DNA of 64,000 nucleotides from assembly GCA_018343915.1 (NCBI GenBank), contig JABRWF010000006.1:1984001-2048000 (forward strand), in the 5' to 3' direction. Both the position numbers and the translations under genes were made by a program. Each line of letters opens with the position of its first letter. The first letter of the stretch is position 1. Origin of the DNA: Agroathelia rolfsii (lineage: Eukaryota > Basidiomycota > Agaricomycetes > Amylocorticiales > Amylocorticiaceae). Below the pieces are notes generated by a model. That model was not told where the DNA came from. It searched no databases and saw only the letters and a program-made list of their open reading frames with translations. Shown here in pieces: positions 48,127 through 60,852 of the stretch.

Positions 48127-49174
48127 GGGAGTCGAAGACATAACGGACCATACAGATTGTGGGGCGCCTTATGCACTGGAACTTTTGAATCACGAAGTTA
48201 TACCGTTTAATACTTCAAATCATCGATTGTTCGGGCAGGAAGGGCAGATCAGAAGATAGTGATTCATAAGCGGCATTTAACTCGGTTTATACTGATGAGC
48301 CATCCACAGAGCAGTTTTTAGCGTCAGCGAAAGAGCTCGGTTTGCAAATTTCGTAGTGTTGAACAAATTGAGAGGCCAGTGCACCAAAGCAATGTTGTGC
48401 TAAAAATCATAGCATCAATTATCATTTGAATAACAAGCCGCTTGTCAGTAGCCGTAGCTAGCCGATATTTAAACCCTTTCTTAGAGCATTCGAGATGGTA
48501 TCTGTTGGCACAAAGAAAGTGAGTGATCTATTGAGCATCCAGTTGGCTTCGATTTGAGAGGGTTTCCAGTGGCATGAGATGAGAATTTCTGGCTTACGTA
48601 GCTGTAGCAGAACAAGCAACCTGGCATATGACTTCCGAACGTAACTTTAATTTCCCTTTTTTTTACTCTTGCCAAGTTCAAATCATCCAATTATATTTTC
48701 TACATGTTGAAACCCGGATAGTTACATGAATCCTTCAGACAGTCTTCTTATTACGACTAACCGCTCATTTGGAACAGGAAGATGTTTAACAGAAATGCCA
48801 TCGCCTTTCACAATGCGCTGTAGTGTAGGACAGATTACACAACATTGCCCATTATCATCCACTTTGCAACCCGATTTTATATTGCCATGATGGCTCGTCT
48901 ATTGATATGAACTTGTATACGAAACGACGAACGTTGGTCATGTTTTGCCGATATTGATCGTAGTAGCCGACCAGTCCGCACAACAGGATCATGGCGGAAC
49001 GCATGTGAGGATTCTACCCTCGTGACCCTCATGACTCAAATACGCTAGGTGTATTTAAATAAAAACTGCGTAACAAGCCGTCGTAACTACTTGGTTCATC
49101 ATCTTGTTAGAGGACAACATATTCCAGTCTTCGCCGTGCTCTACTAGATCACTCCTCTATATTCTCTTCTCGTC
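48127..49174. other. Intergenic between DUF6593 copies 2 and 3
   Basis: 1.05 kb, AT-rich. Nothing coding is supported; a 69-codon minus-strand frame at 48690-48481 has no relatives in the window. The promoter of copy 3 with TATTTAAATAAA (49052-49063) lies at the right end. Confidence 0.45.
49052..49063 (+). promoter_or_regulatory. TATA-like element of DUF6593 copy 3
   Basis: TATTTAAATAAA about 112-123 bases before the ATG at 49175, similar in place to the element of copy 2. Confidence 0.45.
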
Positions 49175-49906
49175 ATGAAGCTCATTCTTACCAGAAGATC
49201 ACCGCTTAACACCATTCTGTTTGAGGAGTCGACAGGAAAATCCATGTATCAGACATATACACCCAATGCATCCAAAAAGTTCACGAATAAGAGAACTGCT
49301 ATTAGTCGTATACACTCTACACAAGAAAACGGCGATACACAAATTCCACAACTTGTTAGCAACTCAGATGATTCAAGTGATGGAGAAGCTGTATCCAAAG
49401 TCTCAGACGCAGAAGAGATTGCTGAAGTCCAATGGAAGATACTAGGACCGTCCAAATTTCTGTTTCCATCCAGTAAGGAAGATATATCGGCAAATACGTA
49501 TCTCCCATTCTCAGGAATGTTCCTACAGTGAGTATTTGTTAGTCCATGTACTAAGGAAGTCAAAAAAGAGACCTATTATAGATATCGTACATTTGTTGGA
49601 CCGGATGGAGTAACATACAGGTGGAGCTTTGCAAATCCAGGGGAGCAATATTGCATATTCCGTCCAATTTCTTGTATCTGATGTCCTGAATGATTGTTTT
49701 CCAATTCACATTTCGATCGATAGCTACAGGTCAATGACACCAGCGGAACAATGGTAGCACGCAGCTATACTGGTAATTCAATGAGTGCCTCGATATTAGA
49801 GATAATTAACAAATCGCGTCCTGACGTACTGGACGTTATTGTAATCACCTTTCTCTATGTGGAAAAAATTCGCCGGTATAAGCATAATCAAGAACGTTCC
49901 GGTTAG
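49175..49906 (+). CDS. DUF6593-like basidiomycete protein, copy 3, splice site damaged
   Basis: Exon 1 (49175 to about 49527) reads MKLILTRRSPLNTILFEEST, has a shorter acidic linker than copy 2, and AEVQWKILGPSKFLFPSSKE. Exon 2 (about 49582 on) gives YRTFVGPDGVTYRWSFANPG, and exon 3 (up to 49906) gives MVARSYTGNSMSAS and DVIVITFLYVEKIRRYK. All three blocks match copies 1 and 2. But the exon 2 donor of copy 2 (LT|gtcagt) aligns here to a TT, and the GT dinucleotides that follow are in the wrong phase for the only acceptors. Without splicing, exon 2 would stop 21 codons later and lose the C-terminal block. Either an unusual donor is used or the gene is a recent pseudogene. Confidence 0.6.
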
Positions 49907-50119
49907 ACAAAGCGTCTGTTGGATACAAATGTAGGCAGCGCATATCTACCTGGACATTGAATGGCGAAAATTGATAAGAAGATGGCTACACCTCCACATC
50001 AATCCATGCTTTATTCTTTTACCGAATGATAGTTACATTTTTTTTTGGGTTTTTTTTTTTGACTGAATAAACTTCAAATTTCATCATTATCTACGATAAA
50101 CTGATGGTTTAGAGCGTAT

Positions 50120-51825
<1,706 letters not shown>

Positions 51826-52417
51826 GTTGAGCGAAATTGTGGAACAGCTGGTTTTCTTGGGGTGGATAATGGGCAGTCAGAATTTTATGAGCGCTTTATA
51901 TATCTATCGGATAACAATAACTTTCCTAACTGGTAAGCTTGTTTGAGTTCGGTATAGGTGGGTGCCCATCGGGTATGCTAATATTGTATAATGATTATAG
52001 ACCTGACGCAACGTCATACAGGGTTGCTGCTGATGTGGATTCGCCGCGTGGGCCATGGGCATATCTTCGGTAAATGTGGGCCCAAGCTTCAAGTTTGGTC
52101 TGTATTGAATTCCGGACCGCCCCCCCCCCCCAAGTCAGAAGCCCATCGACGTTTATCTCCGAAAGAATAACCCAATCAGCATAGCTTTTCCGGTTAGTTG
52201 GGAATCAAATGTACATTATTGCTGGATTGCTGAATGTGTTGAAAATGGGATGGACTCGGCCCGCACTAGTAAGCACGAGTTAGTCAGTATAGGTCAAGCC
52301 AGCATATTTACGATACTTGGCATTAATTTTTATCTTGGTTACGCCGGGACAACGTTTTGACACATCTCAGAACTCATTCAGACCACTACTTGTAACCATA
52401 ATGTACGACATATTGTC
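51826..52417. other. AKR promoter region with C13 tract
   Basis: 592 bases between the intact AKR (its promoter side) and the 3' end of the broken copy. A homopolymer of 13 C lies at 52120-52132. No coding signal. Confidence 0.45.
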
Positions 52418-54005
52418 CTAATAGTAATACGAGAACGTATAAGCCGTAACTAAACTCCATGCCTCATCCAATGCTGTTAATACTTGTTCAGCTATGCAAA
52501 AGATACCTTAGAGCTTGTTAATACACTGTCCGAGTCCAGCACACGTATGAAACAGTTCCTTTTTCGAATCGACCAGATTTTGTTGGACATGTTGCAAGCT
52601 TGAGCCGACAATCAAAATGGCATCACCATATTCTCTCTTAAGACTATGATAAGTCATCCAGCGCAGGGCGATTTCTTCTAGAGTAAGGTTCTCTGTCTGC
52701 GCAGCCTTGCGGACATGATCCAGGGCGCTGATATAAGCCGTGTTTCGATACCGTTCTCGGTATCCCTTGGTTTGCATCAGATATGAAGCAAGTCTGACAA
52801 GCTCGGATGCACTGACTTTACCTTGAAACTTTTCTGCATCAAATCGTGATCCAGGCTCGATCTTGTCATCCATTAAGCTATAGGGACCTGTGAAGAATCC
52901 ACCGGCAACTGAGGGATGGTAAAGCTTAGCTATTTATTAAACTAAAAGACGAGCATGTAATCTTACGGGGCCTGTAGGCGTAAAGTCATATTCCATATTT
53001 ACGTAGGCATGGTATCAGTTCTGATTCCACAGTTCTAGTAGCTTACTCAGAACTTTTGTCTTGAGGTATGGTGCGATTGGTTATCCAACGTTGAATAGCA
53101 CTATAAATCTCCTGGTATGCAATCGGTTGAACATACCCATTGGCTTTGCATATGCCGACGATCTCTACCACTTCCCAACTGCACAGAATTAGTCAAAACA
53201 TTTTTAATAACGTCCGGATAATACGTATGAGGCGTAGTTGCTTACTCTCAGGCGTTTGAACGGTTCTTGCTTATAGAGCCCGTAGCGTCACCTCAAATGA
53301 TGTCGTACGGTCCGGAGCGTGGAGGTAGAATGTATCGATTTAACTGCAATGGCAGGCACAAGCTAATCAAAGCTTAAGGTGGCCAAAAGCATGGTTGATA
53401 CCTTGTTCTCAGGGATTTTAGAGATATTTGAATGTGTTTGTTGAGGCTCTGTTAAAATAGAGATAAATGACTTTTGACTTGTATAGCGGTATATCTTGAA
53501 ACTAACCTCGGGAGAATGGTCAATCCCAACCTCCCAATCTTTCGTGACCGACTTCGCTAACTTCGATGGCTATCCGAGATATGGTATTCGTACAAATCAA
53601 CATATTTGAGCCATGATTCGGCTGAGGAGAAAACTTACGGTTCTTGTGCTAGGATAAAGTTTTTTATCCATAACAAGCCCTCTACCTTTCCAGTGGATTT
53701 GACCAAGAAGCTCTTCACTTGTGCCCCCAGTGCCGTATCAGTCTGTGCGGTCACGATGCTCAGGACTTGGGTGAGCGCCAAAAAGCTTAAAGAAACATAC
53801 TTCATAATGTCCATGATCTTGAAAGGCATCAATAATGGCTTCAATATGATTGATATTGTGCACCCTAACGCCCTCTTTCCCTCAGCACCAAATTTCATGG
53901 TGCCCTGGAGCAACGTCAATTCGATATATAATATTCGCCGCGGAATCAGCATACCATAACAACGTTAATAACCGTCTTCTGTGTCGTAGTATAATGGAGA
54001 GTCAT
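52418..54005 (-). pseudogene. Aldo/keto reductase pseudogene (AKR7-like)
   Basis: Aligned to the neighbouring AKR over its whole length, with the same order: MTLHYTTTQKTVINVVM start (ATG 54005), MKFGAEGK, GGTSEELLGQIHW, YLHAPDRTTSFEVTL, ICKANGYVQPIAYQEIYSAI, DKIEPGSRFDAEKFQGKV, AILIVGSSLQHVQQNL, and a last exon ending near 52418. The frame is broken in at least three places: a one-base loss in the EGK region (near 53870), about ten bases lost after TDTA (near 53730) and lost bases after TLRA (near 53280-53300) that create a stop. It is therefore a pseudogene, although several exons are still open. The last intact part spans 52873-52508. Confidence 0.85.
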
Positions 54006-54742
54006 TTCATGCTTTAGCGTGGTGCGAAATCGATATTGATGAGTCAACGAATCCTTCACAAACTTGAAAGGGGTTTATGTATTCTCATCTAGGACCCATT
54101 ATAGATATGTGTGAGTTTTGGACGGCTTGAAATGGATAATTTGAAATGGTCATGCCGTTCGAGTCAAGGGCCTCAAAGCCTCAAGTTCAAGCACTTCAAA
54201 TTATTAATATAATAACATCCGAGCCGGTTCTGATGGACTACGAGTTCGGCTGTTAGGTAACGACCATTCCATAGGGGGAACAAGATTATAAGCACAAGAC
54301 GTCGGCGAAAAGTGGGTATCGGATTTCTACTCGGCGGTTGTAAGTTTGCTGCTGGATGCTATTGAGTAGTACCAAATGATGACAGTGTTCAAAGCGGATA
54401 GGGAAATCCAGTTTCATTGCCAAACCGACTGGTCAATGCGAGTTCCGAAACGCATCTGTTCAGCTCAACGCGAATAGTTGAGTATATGCACTATTTTGAG
54501 CTGACCTCATTTGTTTGAGTCACCTCTAGTGTTGTAATACATATAGTGCGCCTAGCTAATACGGTTGCTCAGGACAACTAATGATAGAATGAAAAGTAGC
54601 TCTGGAGGTGCTGCTATATATGGGGCTTAGTTTCAACGATCGTGTCAACCAGTTGATGCGAAAGCCGTCGATAAAATTTACAACTCGTTTTATTATACTC
54701 GTGCATGCGCTCATACTTTAATTTTCCTTTTTTACGATTCTA
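54006..54742. other. Intergenic, AKR pseudogene upstream region
   Basis: 737 bases. No repeat or coding relic recognised beyond the promoter side of the pseudogene. The 3' end of SDR copy 1 begins at 54743. Confidence 0.4.
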
Positions 54743-55967
54743 CTACCAAGCATGATGGCCACCGCTAACCAGAATACTAGATAATAGTGTAAGACAAGGT
54801 TTGTCAAGTGCTGAAGCAAGCTGCAAATACTTACTCGCTTCCAGTGCAGTAACTAGATGCATCTGATGCAAGCCACGTAATCACTCCGCGCAACTCGTCT
54901 GGTCTTCCCAGCCGGCCGAGAGGATTTAAATTGGACCATTTCTCCATTAAATGAGGTTGTTGATCAAGGTAAGCCCCTATCATACTACGATGTGGCTCAG
55001 CATGGTATTGCTATTCTTCTTTTTGAAGGAAAAAAAGGTTTCGTGACTTACTCTGTAGATATGTATCCTGGTGAAAGTGTGTTTACACGGATACGGCTTC
55101 GTCCAAGCTCACAAGCCATACTTCTGGCCATCTGGAGCACAGCGGACTTGCTAGAGTTGTATGAGACCCATGCATGATCCTGGTGGTTACATTAAAAAAG
55201 ATCAAGTTGTGATATATAGACACAATGACGTATACCCTATTCGTGAGACTACCACTTATAGATGCGATGAGGATAATGCTTCCACCATTCCCGAATTTTG
55301 CCATTTGCCTTCCTGCAGCCTGGGCTGTGAATAGAACCCCATTCACATTGACGTCATATATATCCTGGAACTGTCGTGCGGGATACTCCAGGCAATCCGT
55401 ATGCGACGTCAGCACGCCTGCTGCAGCGACACAGACGTCCATCCTACCCTCACGAGTCCCGATATATTTGCCAATCTTCCATAATTTTTCTTGGTCCCTC
55501 ACATCCGCAGACATATATTCCAACCGTCCTTGCCCTATGCCATTGCCTCGATCCATGCGACGTACGTATTCAGCCGTTTTTTCAAACTGAGGCGAGGGGG
55601 ATTTCGGAAGATCGAGACAGTACACCGCACGCGCACCAGCCTCGCAAAGCGCAAGTGCTGCTTCAAGCCCGATTCCACGATTCCCACCGGAAACAAGCGC
55701 CACGCGGTCATGTAGGGAGAATTCATCAAAGATTTTTGGCTTGGGTGCCGCCCCACTAGAACTCATGGCTAAGGCGGCATCAACACCAATAGGCGCGAGA
55801 GGAGACTTTGATTGCACTAGTCGTTTATTTTCCTGATTGGCACTTTCATGCCCCGTCTCGGACGAGTATGCTCTTGTTGCACATGATAGAGCAGCTCTTT
55901 TGACGAGGTTTGAAGGACAGGATAAATGACGTTTTGGGATCCTGCGTGTGAGGAGAGATAGAGGCAT
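54743..55967 (-). CDS. Short-chain dehydrogenase/reductase, copy 1
   Basis: Four exons (55967-55236, 55179-55052, 54984-54835, 54776-54743), 347 residues. An Arg/Ser-rich N-terminus (LLTRRIPKRHLSCPSNLVKR) without acidic residues looks like a mitochondrial presequence. Classical SDR features: ALVSGGNRGIGLEAAL (nucleotide loop, TGxxxGxG with Ser-Gly-Gly), VCVAAAGV in place of NNAG, DVNVNGV, catalytic Ser in ILIASISG, YNSSK with Tyr and Lys. RVNTLSPGYI and SDASSYCTGSDILVSGGHHAW close the domain as in xylulose or sorbose reductases. I prefer ATG 55967 to the in-frame ATG 56009, because a TATA-like element then lies at the same distance as in copies 2 and 3. Substrate unknown. Confidence 0.85.
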
Positions 55968-56009
55968 GACGAATGAGGCGTACAAACTCTGGGAGATGAC
56001 TCGGGACAT

Positions 56010-56854
56010 TTAAGACCAGTGAGTTTAAGTACACCATCCCATGGACCAGATTCGAAGCACCAGCACACATGATATCGTTCCGTAAAGCTGTTTTTATATA
56101 TGGCATTGTGTGCGGTGCTTCGTATCAATGCATTCATTTGAGATGCATGCACGAGAACAGTTGGAAAGAATACTTCGCTAAAATAATTCTTACCATAACC
56201 AAATAAGAAATGAAGCAGCTGATCAAAACATACCCAAAACACACACTGACAGGCGATGGTTACAATACAATATTACATCCGAAGCCAAGATAAAATCAAA
56301 TGGAGTAGTGTTAGGATCAACCTGAAGGTGGTTCTCGAGCGGCTGACAATTACGCGTGACCTGAATTAAGTGATCAGCGCTCAACGCCCAGCCCCAGCGA
56401 AACCCATCTCAAATTAGCTCTGAATGACCCGAATAATGTTTTGTTGTGCCAATTATCCGCAATAGGTCCCAATTCGAGGTACTAATGCTGCACACAGTAC
56501 TGCATTGGCCTTTTTTTTAAAAAAAAAAAAAAGTTTATTCTATACAATCGTGTCCCCCTCGACCCCATGCCGCTTAGTATGTCGTATTTGTTTATCCGGC
56601 CCATTTTGATATACCTCAGAGTAATTCAAGGCAGTTTTCAAAAGGGGTCGGTCATAAAGTAGTTGAAGCAGGCGCTTGCACAATATAAAAATTCTCCAAA
56701 TTACTCCTTGTTGTCCCATTTGTTCCGTGGCGCAATGTACAGTAGATTTGGGCGCAATAGTTAGATTACTAGTGTAACTCCGGCATTGAGAGGACAGGCC
56801 GGAAGCATCGGAGTTCAGACTCCACTTTGCGGAGTTTGCCTGCACAGTTTACGG
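56010..56854. other. SDR copy 1 promoter region and flank of the MITE
   Basis: 845 bases. The shared element GTGAGTTTAAGTACACCATCCC begins at 56019, upstream of SDR copy 1 on the minus strand. A pure T then A run sits near 56511-56533. A 101-codon frame near 56845-56540 shows no homology. The foldback element starts at 56855. Confidence 0.4.
56019..56044 (-). promoter_or_regulatory. Shared TATA-like promoter element of SDR copy 1
   Basis: On the minus strand it reads CCATGGGATGGTGTACTTAA-type sequence. SDR copy 2 has nearly the same stretch at 60161-60184 and copy 3 a degraded form at 62115-62135. It starts 52 bases upstream of the ATG at 55967. The core TACTTAAA could act as a TATA box. Confidence 0.45.
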
Positions 56855-57343
56855 CACATTGGTATTTTGCAGTATTAGTCAGCGTTTTTACCTCTAGATT
56901 TTACTGAGGATTTATCATGTAGCAAAATCATATGTAAGATCTTAGTTTTTAAGACAAGTAGAATCATGAAGTTTATACACGCTTTTATTTCGAGTAAGGG
57001 CATAAGAAAATATGCAGCTTTTACCGGCTGCTTTTACTGAGCCTTTTACTTCGGGTAAAAACTTGAGTAAAAACAATCACCACGTGATCATAATTTGGCA
57101 GCGAAATAATCACGTGACCCGTTGCTTTTACCTGAACTTTTACCTAAAGTAAAAGGCTCAGTAAAGGCAGCTGGTAAAAGCGGCACTTTTTCTTATGCTT
57201 TTACTCAAAGTAAAAGCATATATAAAATCCATGACCCTACTTGTCGTAAAAACTAAGACCCTACATACTATTTTGCCACAGAATAAATCCTCAATAAAAT
57301 CTAGAGGTAAAAACGCTGACTAATACTGCAAGATACCGGTGTG
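56855..57343. mobile_element. Foldback MITE-like inverted-repeat element
   Basis: 489 bases made of two long inverted arms around a short centre (about 57085-57115). The outer ends are CACATTGGTATTTTGCAG on the left and the complement CACACCGGTATCTTGCAG on the right. The following stretch (GTATTAGTCAGCGTTTTTAC and CTCTAGATTTTA) is the same on both arms apart from one or two mismatches. TTTTACT/AGTAAAA repeats fill the arms. The whole element could fold into one hairpin. It carries no coding capacity. Such elements are moved by a DNA transposase in trans. No target duplication could be proved at the ends. Confidence 0.75.
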
Positions 57344-57796
57344 CAGCTTGTCCTCCGACGCTTAGGCGCATAGCGCATACAGTCAGCGTTGAGTTGAGCT
57401 TGACCCACCTCACCTATTGGGTATAGTAGCACTGGTAGTTGGCTTGGGATGTCGAGATACCTTCTCGATGCTTCCATCCTTCACGCCTGCAGCTCGAAAG
57501 GCGCCTGCCGCGATAACCGAGGCTGCCGACCACACCGGCAGCACCTCTTGCGACGGCTAGTAACGAGATTAAAGCAAAGAAGGAGTAGTAGGCAAAAAGA
57601 TGATCTGAACTACTGTAGCACACAGAGAGTAGACATGTACTTGTAAAAAAAATGCAATATCTTCCCAAGTCCATAGACTACATGCAATAGATAAAAAATA
57701 CAGCTGTATCACCAAGCAGAAGAGAACATGAAACGCCCGCTGCCCTACAGCGAGCGTGACTGATCTGACGCGGCGGGGTTGTGACTGGTAACGCTG
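57344..57796. other. Intergenic between MITE and LINE insertion
   Basis: 453 bases. Minus-strand and plus-strand frames exist here but run only 65-86 codons and carry no motif. Sequence continues unbroken into the LINE target site at 57797. Confidence 0.4.
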
Positions 57797-57812
57797 CGCC
57801 GTCACATCTCTC
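57797..57812 (+). repeat. Target-site duplication, left copy
   Basis: CGCCGTCACATCTCTC, repeated exactly at 58555-58570, directly next to the poly-T (poly-A on the element strand) end of the LINE fragment. Confidence 0.9.
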
Positions 57813-58554
57813 TTTTTTTTTTTGTGGAGCGGTGTACTATGTACTTGGAGGGGGGGGGGCAAGCCTGGTGGCTCCCGTTTGGGCCGGCTCTGCCTGTGCC
57901 TCCTCTCCTCGCTATTTTTCTGAGGGGCTTACCCTCAGTAGTTTTTACTTTTGAGCCACCCGGGGAAATGCATTGCGCACGCCTACTCCAGTAGGGAGTG
58001 TGGGGCTCAGGAGGCGTTGAGGAGGGGGATCGGCTCCTCTTCATCATCATCCTATACCCACTAAAACCCCGGCCTCCTCCTCTGGGAGCTCTTCTATAGA
58101 CAATGTTTCGTCTTGGGTTTGGTTTTCCGGCCATGTAGCCTCCATTATTTTTATGTCTGGTGCTTTGCTTTTGTGTATTTTCCTATTAGTTAGTAGGAAG
58201 TCAATTTTTTTCCTGTTTTCAATGGCATACATCCAGCGGTTCTTGATTTCTTGTGTGGAGTGTTCATCGGCGTTGTTTATTACTCTTTCATTTCTAACTT
58301 TCCAGATTAAGTATGCGCTCTCTGACATCAGTATCTGGTGCAGTCTTCCGGTTCCTGTTGATTTTGTCTTGTCCCCTGATTGTTCTTGTTGTCTCTGTGT
58401 GAGTTTTGCCATTGCCAGGATGCTTCCTAGAGATAGCTGTATCCATTCTTTGCCAGTTTGGTTTGTCCAGAGCTTTTTGGTTTCTTCCCATATAGTTTTT
58501 TGGCCTGTTGCATTGCATCTGAGTAATATGTGTTCTAGTGTTTCTTCTTCAGTA
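57813..58554 (-). mobile_element. 5'-truncated non-LTR (LINE) retrotransposon
   Basis: 742 bases between exact 16-base target duplications. On the minus strand the element ends in a poly(A) tail (T run 57813-57823). The open frame from 58554 to the stop at 58047 (168 codons) starts directly at the truncation point with ETLEHILLRCNATGQK, the zinc-knuckle-like end, and continues HQILMSESAYLIWKVRNERV and LLTNRKIHKSK, the C-terminal end of basidiomycete reverse transcriptase-type ORFs. So only the end of ORF2 and about 220 bases of 3' UTR are left. A G10 tract lies at 57850-57859. Typical of target-primed reverse transcription with 5' truncation. Confidence 0.9.
58047..58554 (-). pseudogene. LINE ORF2 C-terminal remnant
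   Basis: Fragment inside the mobile element above. It keeps the C-terminal Cys-rich and tryptophan-rich end only; reverse transcriptase and endonuclease domains are missing because of 5' truncation. No stop codon interrupts it, which suggests recent insertion. Confidence 0.8.
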
Positions 58555-58570
58555 CGCCGTCACATCTCTC
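58555..58570 (+). repeat. Target-site duplication, right copy
   Basis: CGCCGTCACATCTCTC, exact copy of 57797-57812; it marks the 5'-truncated end of the LINE. Confidence 0.9.
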
Positions 58571-58890
58571 CACCCCCTCACTCCGGTCTGACGGCAACAT
58601 TTCCAGTCTCCGCATTGATGAAGGGTATCAGGATATCAAGATAAAATCCTAGTGCCCCTCTTGCATTTTTACTTGGCGCTCAAATTGATCATGACGTGAC
58701 GCGCTCTACCCCCTTCCCTTGGAGCAGACACTCACTATGGCTTCTTATATTTACGATGATGAAAGCCAGTTCAAAACTCGCTCCCGTCGTGTAATTTATG
58801 CCAAACCTGGCTTGAAATACAAAAGCAAAGATAGAGACGGCATAAAAATACAACATACAAATACTAACATGCGATTATGTTCTTTATACC
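58571..58890. other. Flank of the LINE and 3' region of SDR copy 2
   Basis: 320 bases without a feature I can support. Contains the 3' UTR of SDR copy 2 (stop at 58891-58893) and a CCCCCTC-rich beginning. Confidence 0.4.
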
Positions 58891-60106
58891 CTACCAGGCA
58901 TGGACACCACCACTAACCAGAATGCTAGATGACAATTTGTGAGGCTTTGAGTGTCGAAGTAAACTGCAAATACTTACTCGCTTCCAGTGCAGTAACTAGA
59001 CGCATCTGATGCAAGCCACGTAATCACTCCGCGCAACTCGTCTGGTCTTCCCAACCGACCAAGAGGATTCAAATCGGACCATTTTTCGATCAAATGAGGT
59101 TGTTGGTTGATATAAGCCTCTAGCAATCTATAATGCGTCTCAGCATACAGACTTTTATTTATTTATTGAAAAGTTCCATAACTTACTCCGTGTGTATATA
59201 CCCCGGTGAAAGTGTGTTTACGCGGATACGGCGGGGTCCAAGCTCACAAGCCATGCTTCTGGCCATCTGTAACACGGCAGACTTGCTAGAGTTGTACGAT
59301 ATCCACCCTTGATCCTGGAATTTACGTCAAGTAAGATCAAGCCGCAATAGTAAACATAATGATGTATAGGGTACCCTGTTTGTGATACTACCACTTATGG
59401 ATCCGATAAGGATGATGCTACCTCCATTCCCAAATTTCACCATTTGCCTTCCCGTCGCTTGAGCCGTGAACAAAACACCTTTTACGTTCACGTCATGCAC
59501 ATCCTGGAACTCCTGTGCGGGATAATCTAGACAATCTGTGGATGGCTTCGCCACGCCCGCTGCAGCGACGCATACATCCATCCTACCCTCTCGATTCCCA
59601 ATATCTTCACCAATCTTCCACAGCTTCTCTTGGTCTCTTACATCCGCAGAAATGTATTTCAAGCGTCTTGGCCCAGTTATACTGTCTTTATCCATCCTGT
59701 TCACGTATTCAGACGTTTTCTCAAACTGAGGCGAGGGAGATTGCGGGAGATCGAGGCAGTATACCGCGCGAGCACCAGCCTCGCATAGGGCAAGGGCTGC
59801 TTCAAGCCCGATTCCACGATTCCCACCGGACACGAGAGCTACGCGGTCATGTAGGGAAAACTCGTCAAATATTTTGGGCTTGGGTGCTGGCCCGCCAGAA
59901 GTCATGGCTAACGCGGCGTCAACACCAATGGGTGTGAGAGGAGACTTTGATTGTATTGGTTGTTTATTTTCCCGAGTGGCACTTTCATTTCTAGTGTCAG
60001 TCAAATACGTCTTTGTCGCACATGCTGGAGTAGTCCTTTTAATGAAGCTTAAAGGACGGATTGTATGACGTCTTAAGACTTTGCCAGTTCGGAGAGATAG
60101 AGACAT
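58891..60106 (-). CDS. Short-chain dehydrogenase/reductase, copy 2
   Basis: Four exons (60106-59375, 59314-59187, 59127-58978, 58924-58891), 347 residues. Exon lengths 732, 128, 150 and 34 equal those of copy 1. Presequence-like start MSLSLRTGKVLRRHTIRPL. Conserved VSGGNRGIGLEAAL, VCVAAAGV, ILIGSISG, ISYNSSKSAVLQMA, RVNTLSPGYI and TGSDILVSGGVHAW. The most divergent part is the loop between YVNRMDKDS and RRLKYISADV. Same orientation as copies 1 and 3. A copy of the shared promoter element lies 55-78 bases upstream of its ATG. Substrate unknown. Confidence 0.85.
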
Positions 60107-60852
60107 GACGAATAAGGCGTATAGAGCTCTAGGAGATAGTCTGGACAGTTTAAAATCACTGAGTTTAAGTACTCCATCCCATGGGCCGGATTTGATCCAT
60201 TTGAGTCACTATCCACACACATGACCTAATCTTCATTCTATCAAGTGAAATGGATGAAACATAAGTTGACATCCGACGTGAATACGACACCCACTAGTCA
60301 ATTTAGCTGTGGACGGGAGCATATAGAAGATAAGACCGATAAGGACTCCGCCGATTTGCGCCCTGCGCCTGTCCTGAGATCGCAGTTCAAACCCATACAA
60401 GTTTAGTGCAGTAAGCATATAACGAGGTTGAACGTTTACATTGACCGATCAATTGGGGTTCCACTTGCATGATTGGTTTTGCCAACCTTAGCGCTGCAGA
60501 GCCTTTCGGGTGGAGAATCTCACAAAAGCATAGAATAATTTTTGAGTACATGTACAATCCCGTCTCCAGCTTTCTACTGAAGTGGACTAGTATGCACGGT
60601 GGTCAAAGCTTTTTATAATTAACTTCAACCAAATGTGAGTGTATGTGCTTGGTTGGATATGTTAGCATGGAATTTCGTAAAGAGCACTCCCATTCAAGAA
60701 TCCTTTGATACTGCGTTCTCACGAAGACGGACTCAAAAGCCAATTCTGACTGTACTCCCATGATACAACTTATTTCATAAAACCAGATAAAGCGATATTG
60801 CAAAGTACAAGCGCTTCTAATATACATGTTCACTCTCTACAATCCTATACCC
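60107..60852. other. Promoter region of SDR copy 2 and 3' region of copy 3
   Basis: 746 bases. The shared element is at 60161-60184. The rest is AT-rich; a minus-strand frame of 76 codons (60833-60603) shows no homology. Confidence 0.4.
60161..60184 (-). promoter_or_regulatory. Shared TATA-like promoter element of SDR copy 2
   Basis: Plus-strand GAGTTTAAGTACTCCATCCC followed by ATGG, 55-78 bases upstream of ATG 60106. Differs from the copy 1 element by a single base over 24 positions. Confidence 0.45.

Noticed and set aside
52120..52132. C13 run as a possible G-quadruplex or regulatory signal
   Set aside because: A single uninterrupted homopolymer cannot be read as a four-run quadruplex motif; it may be a simple slippage tract.
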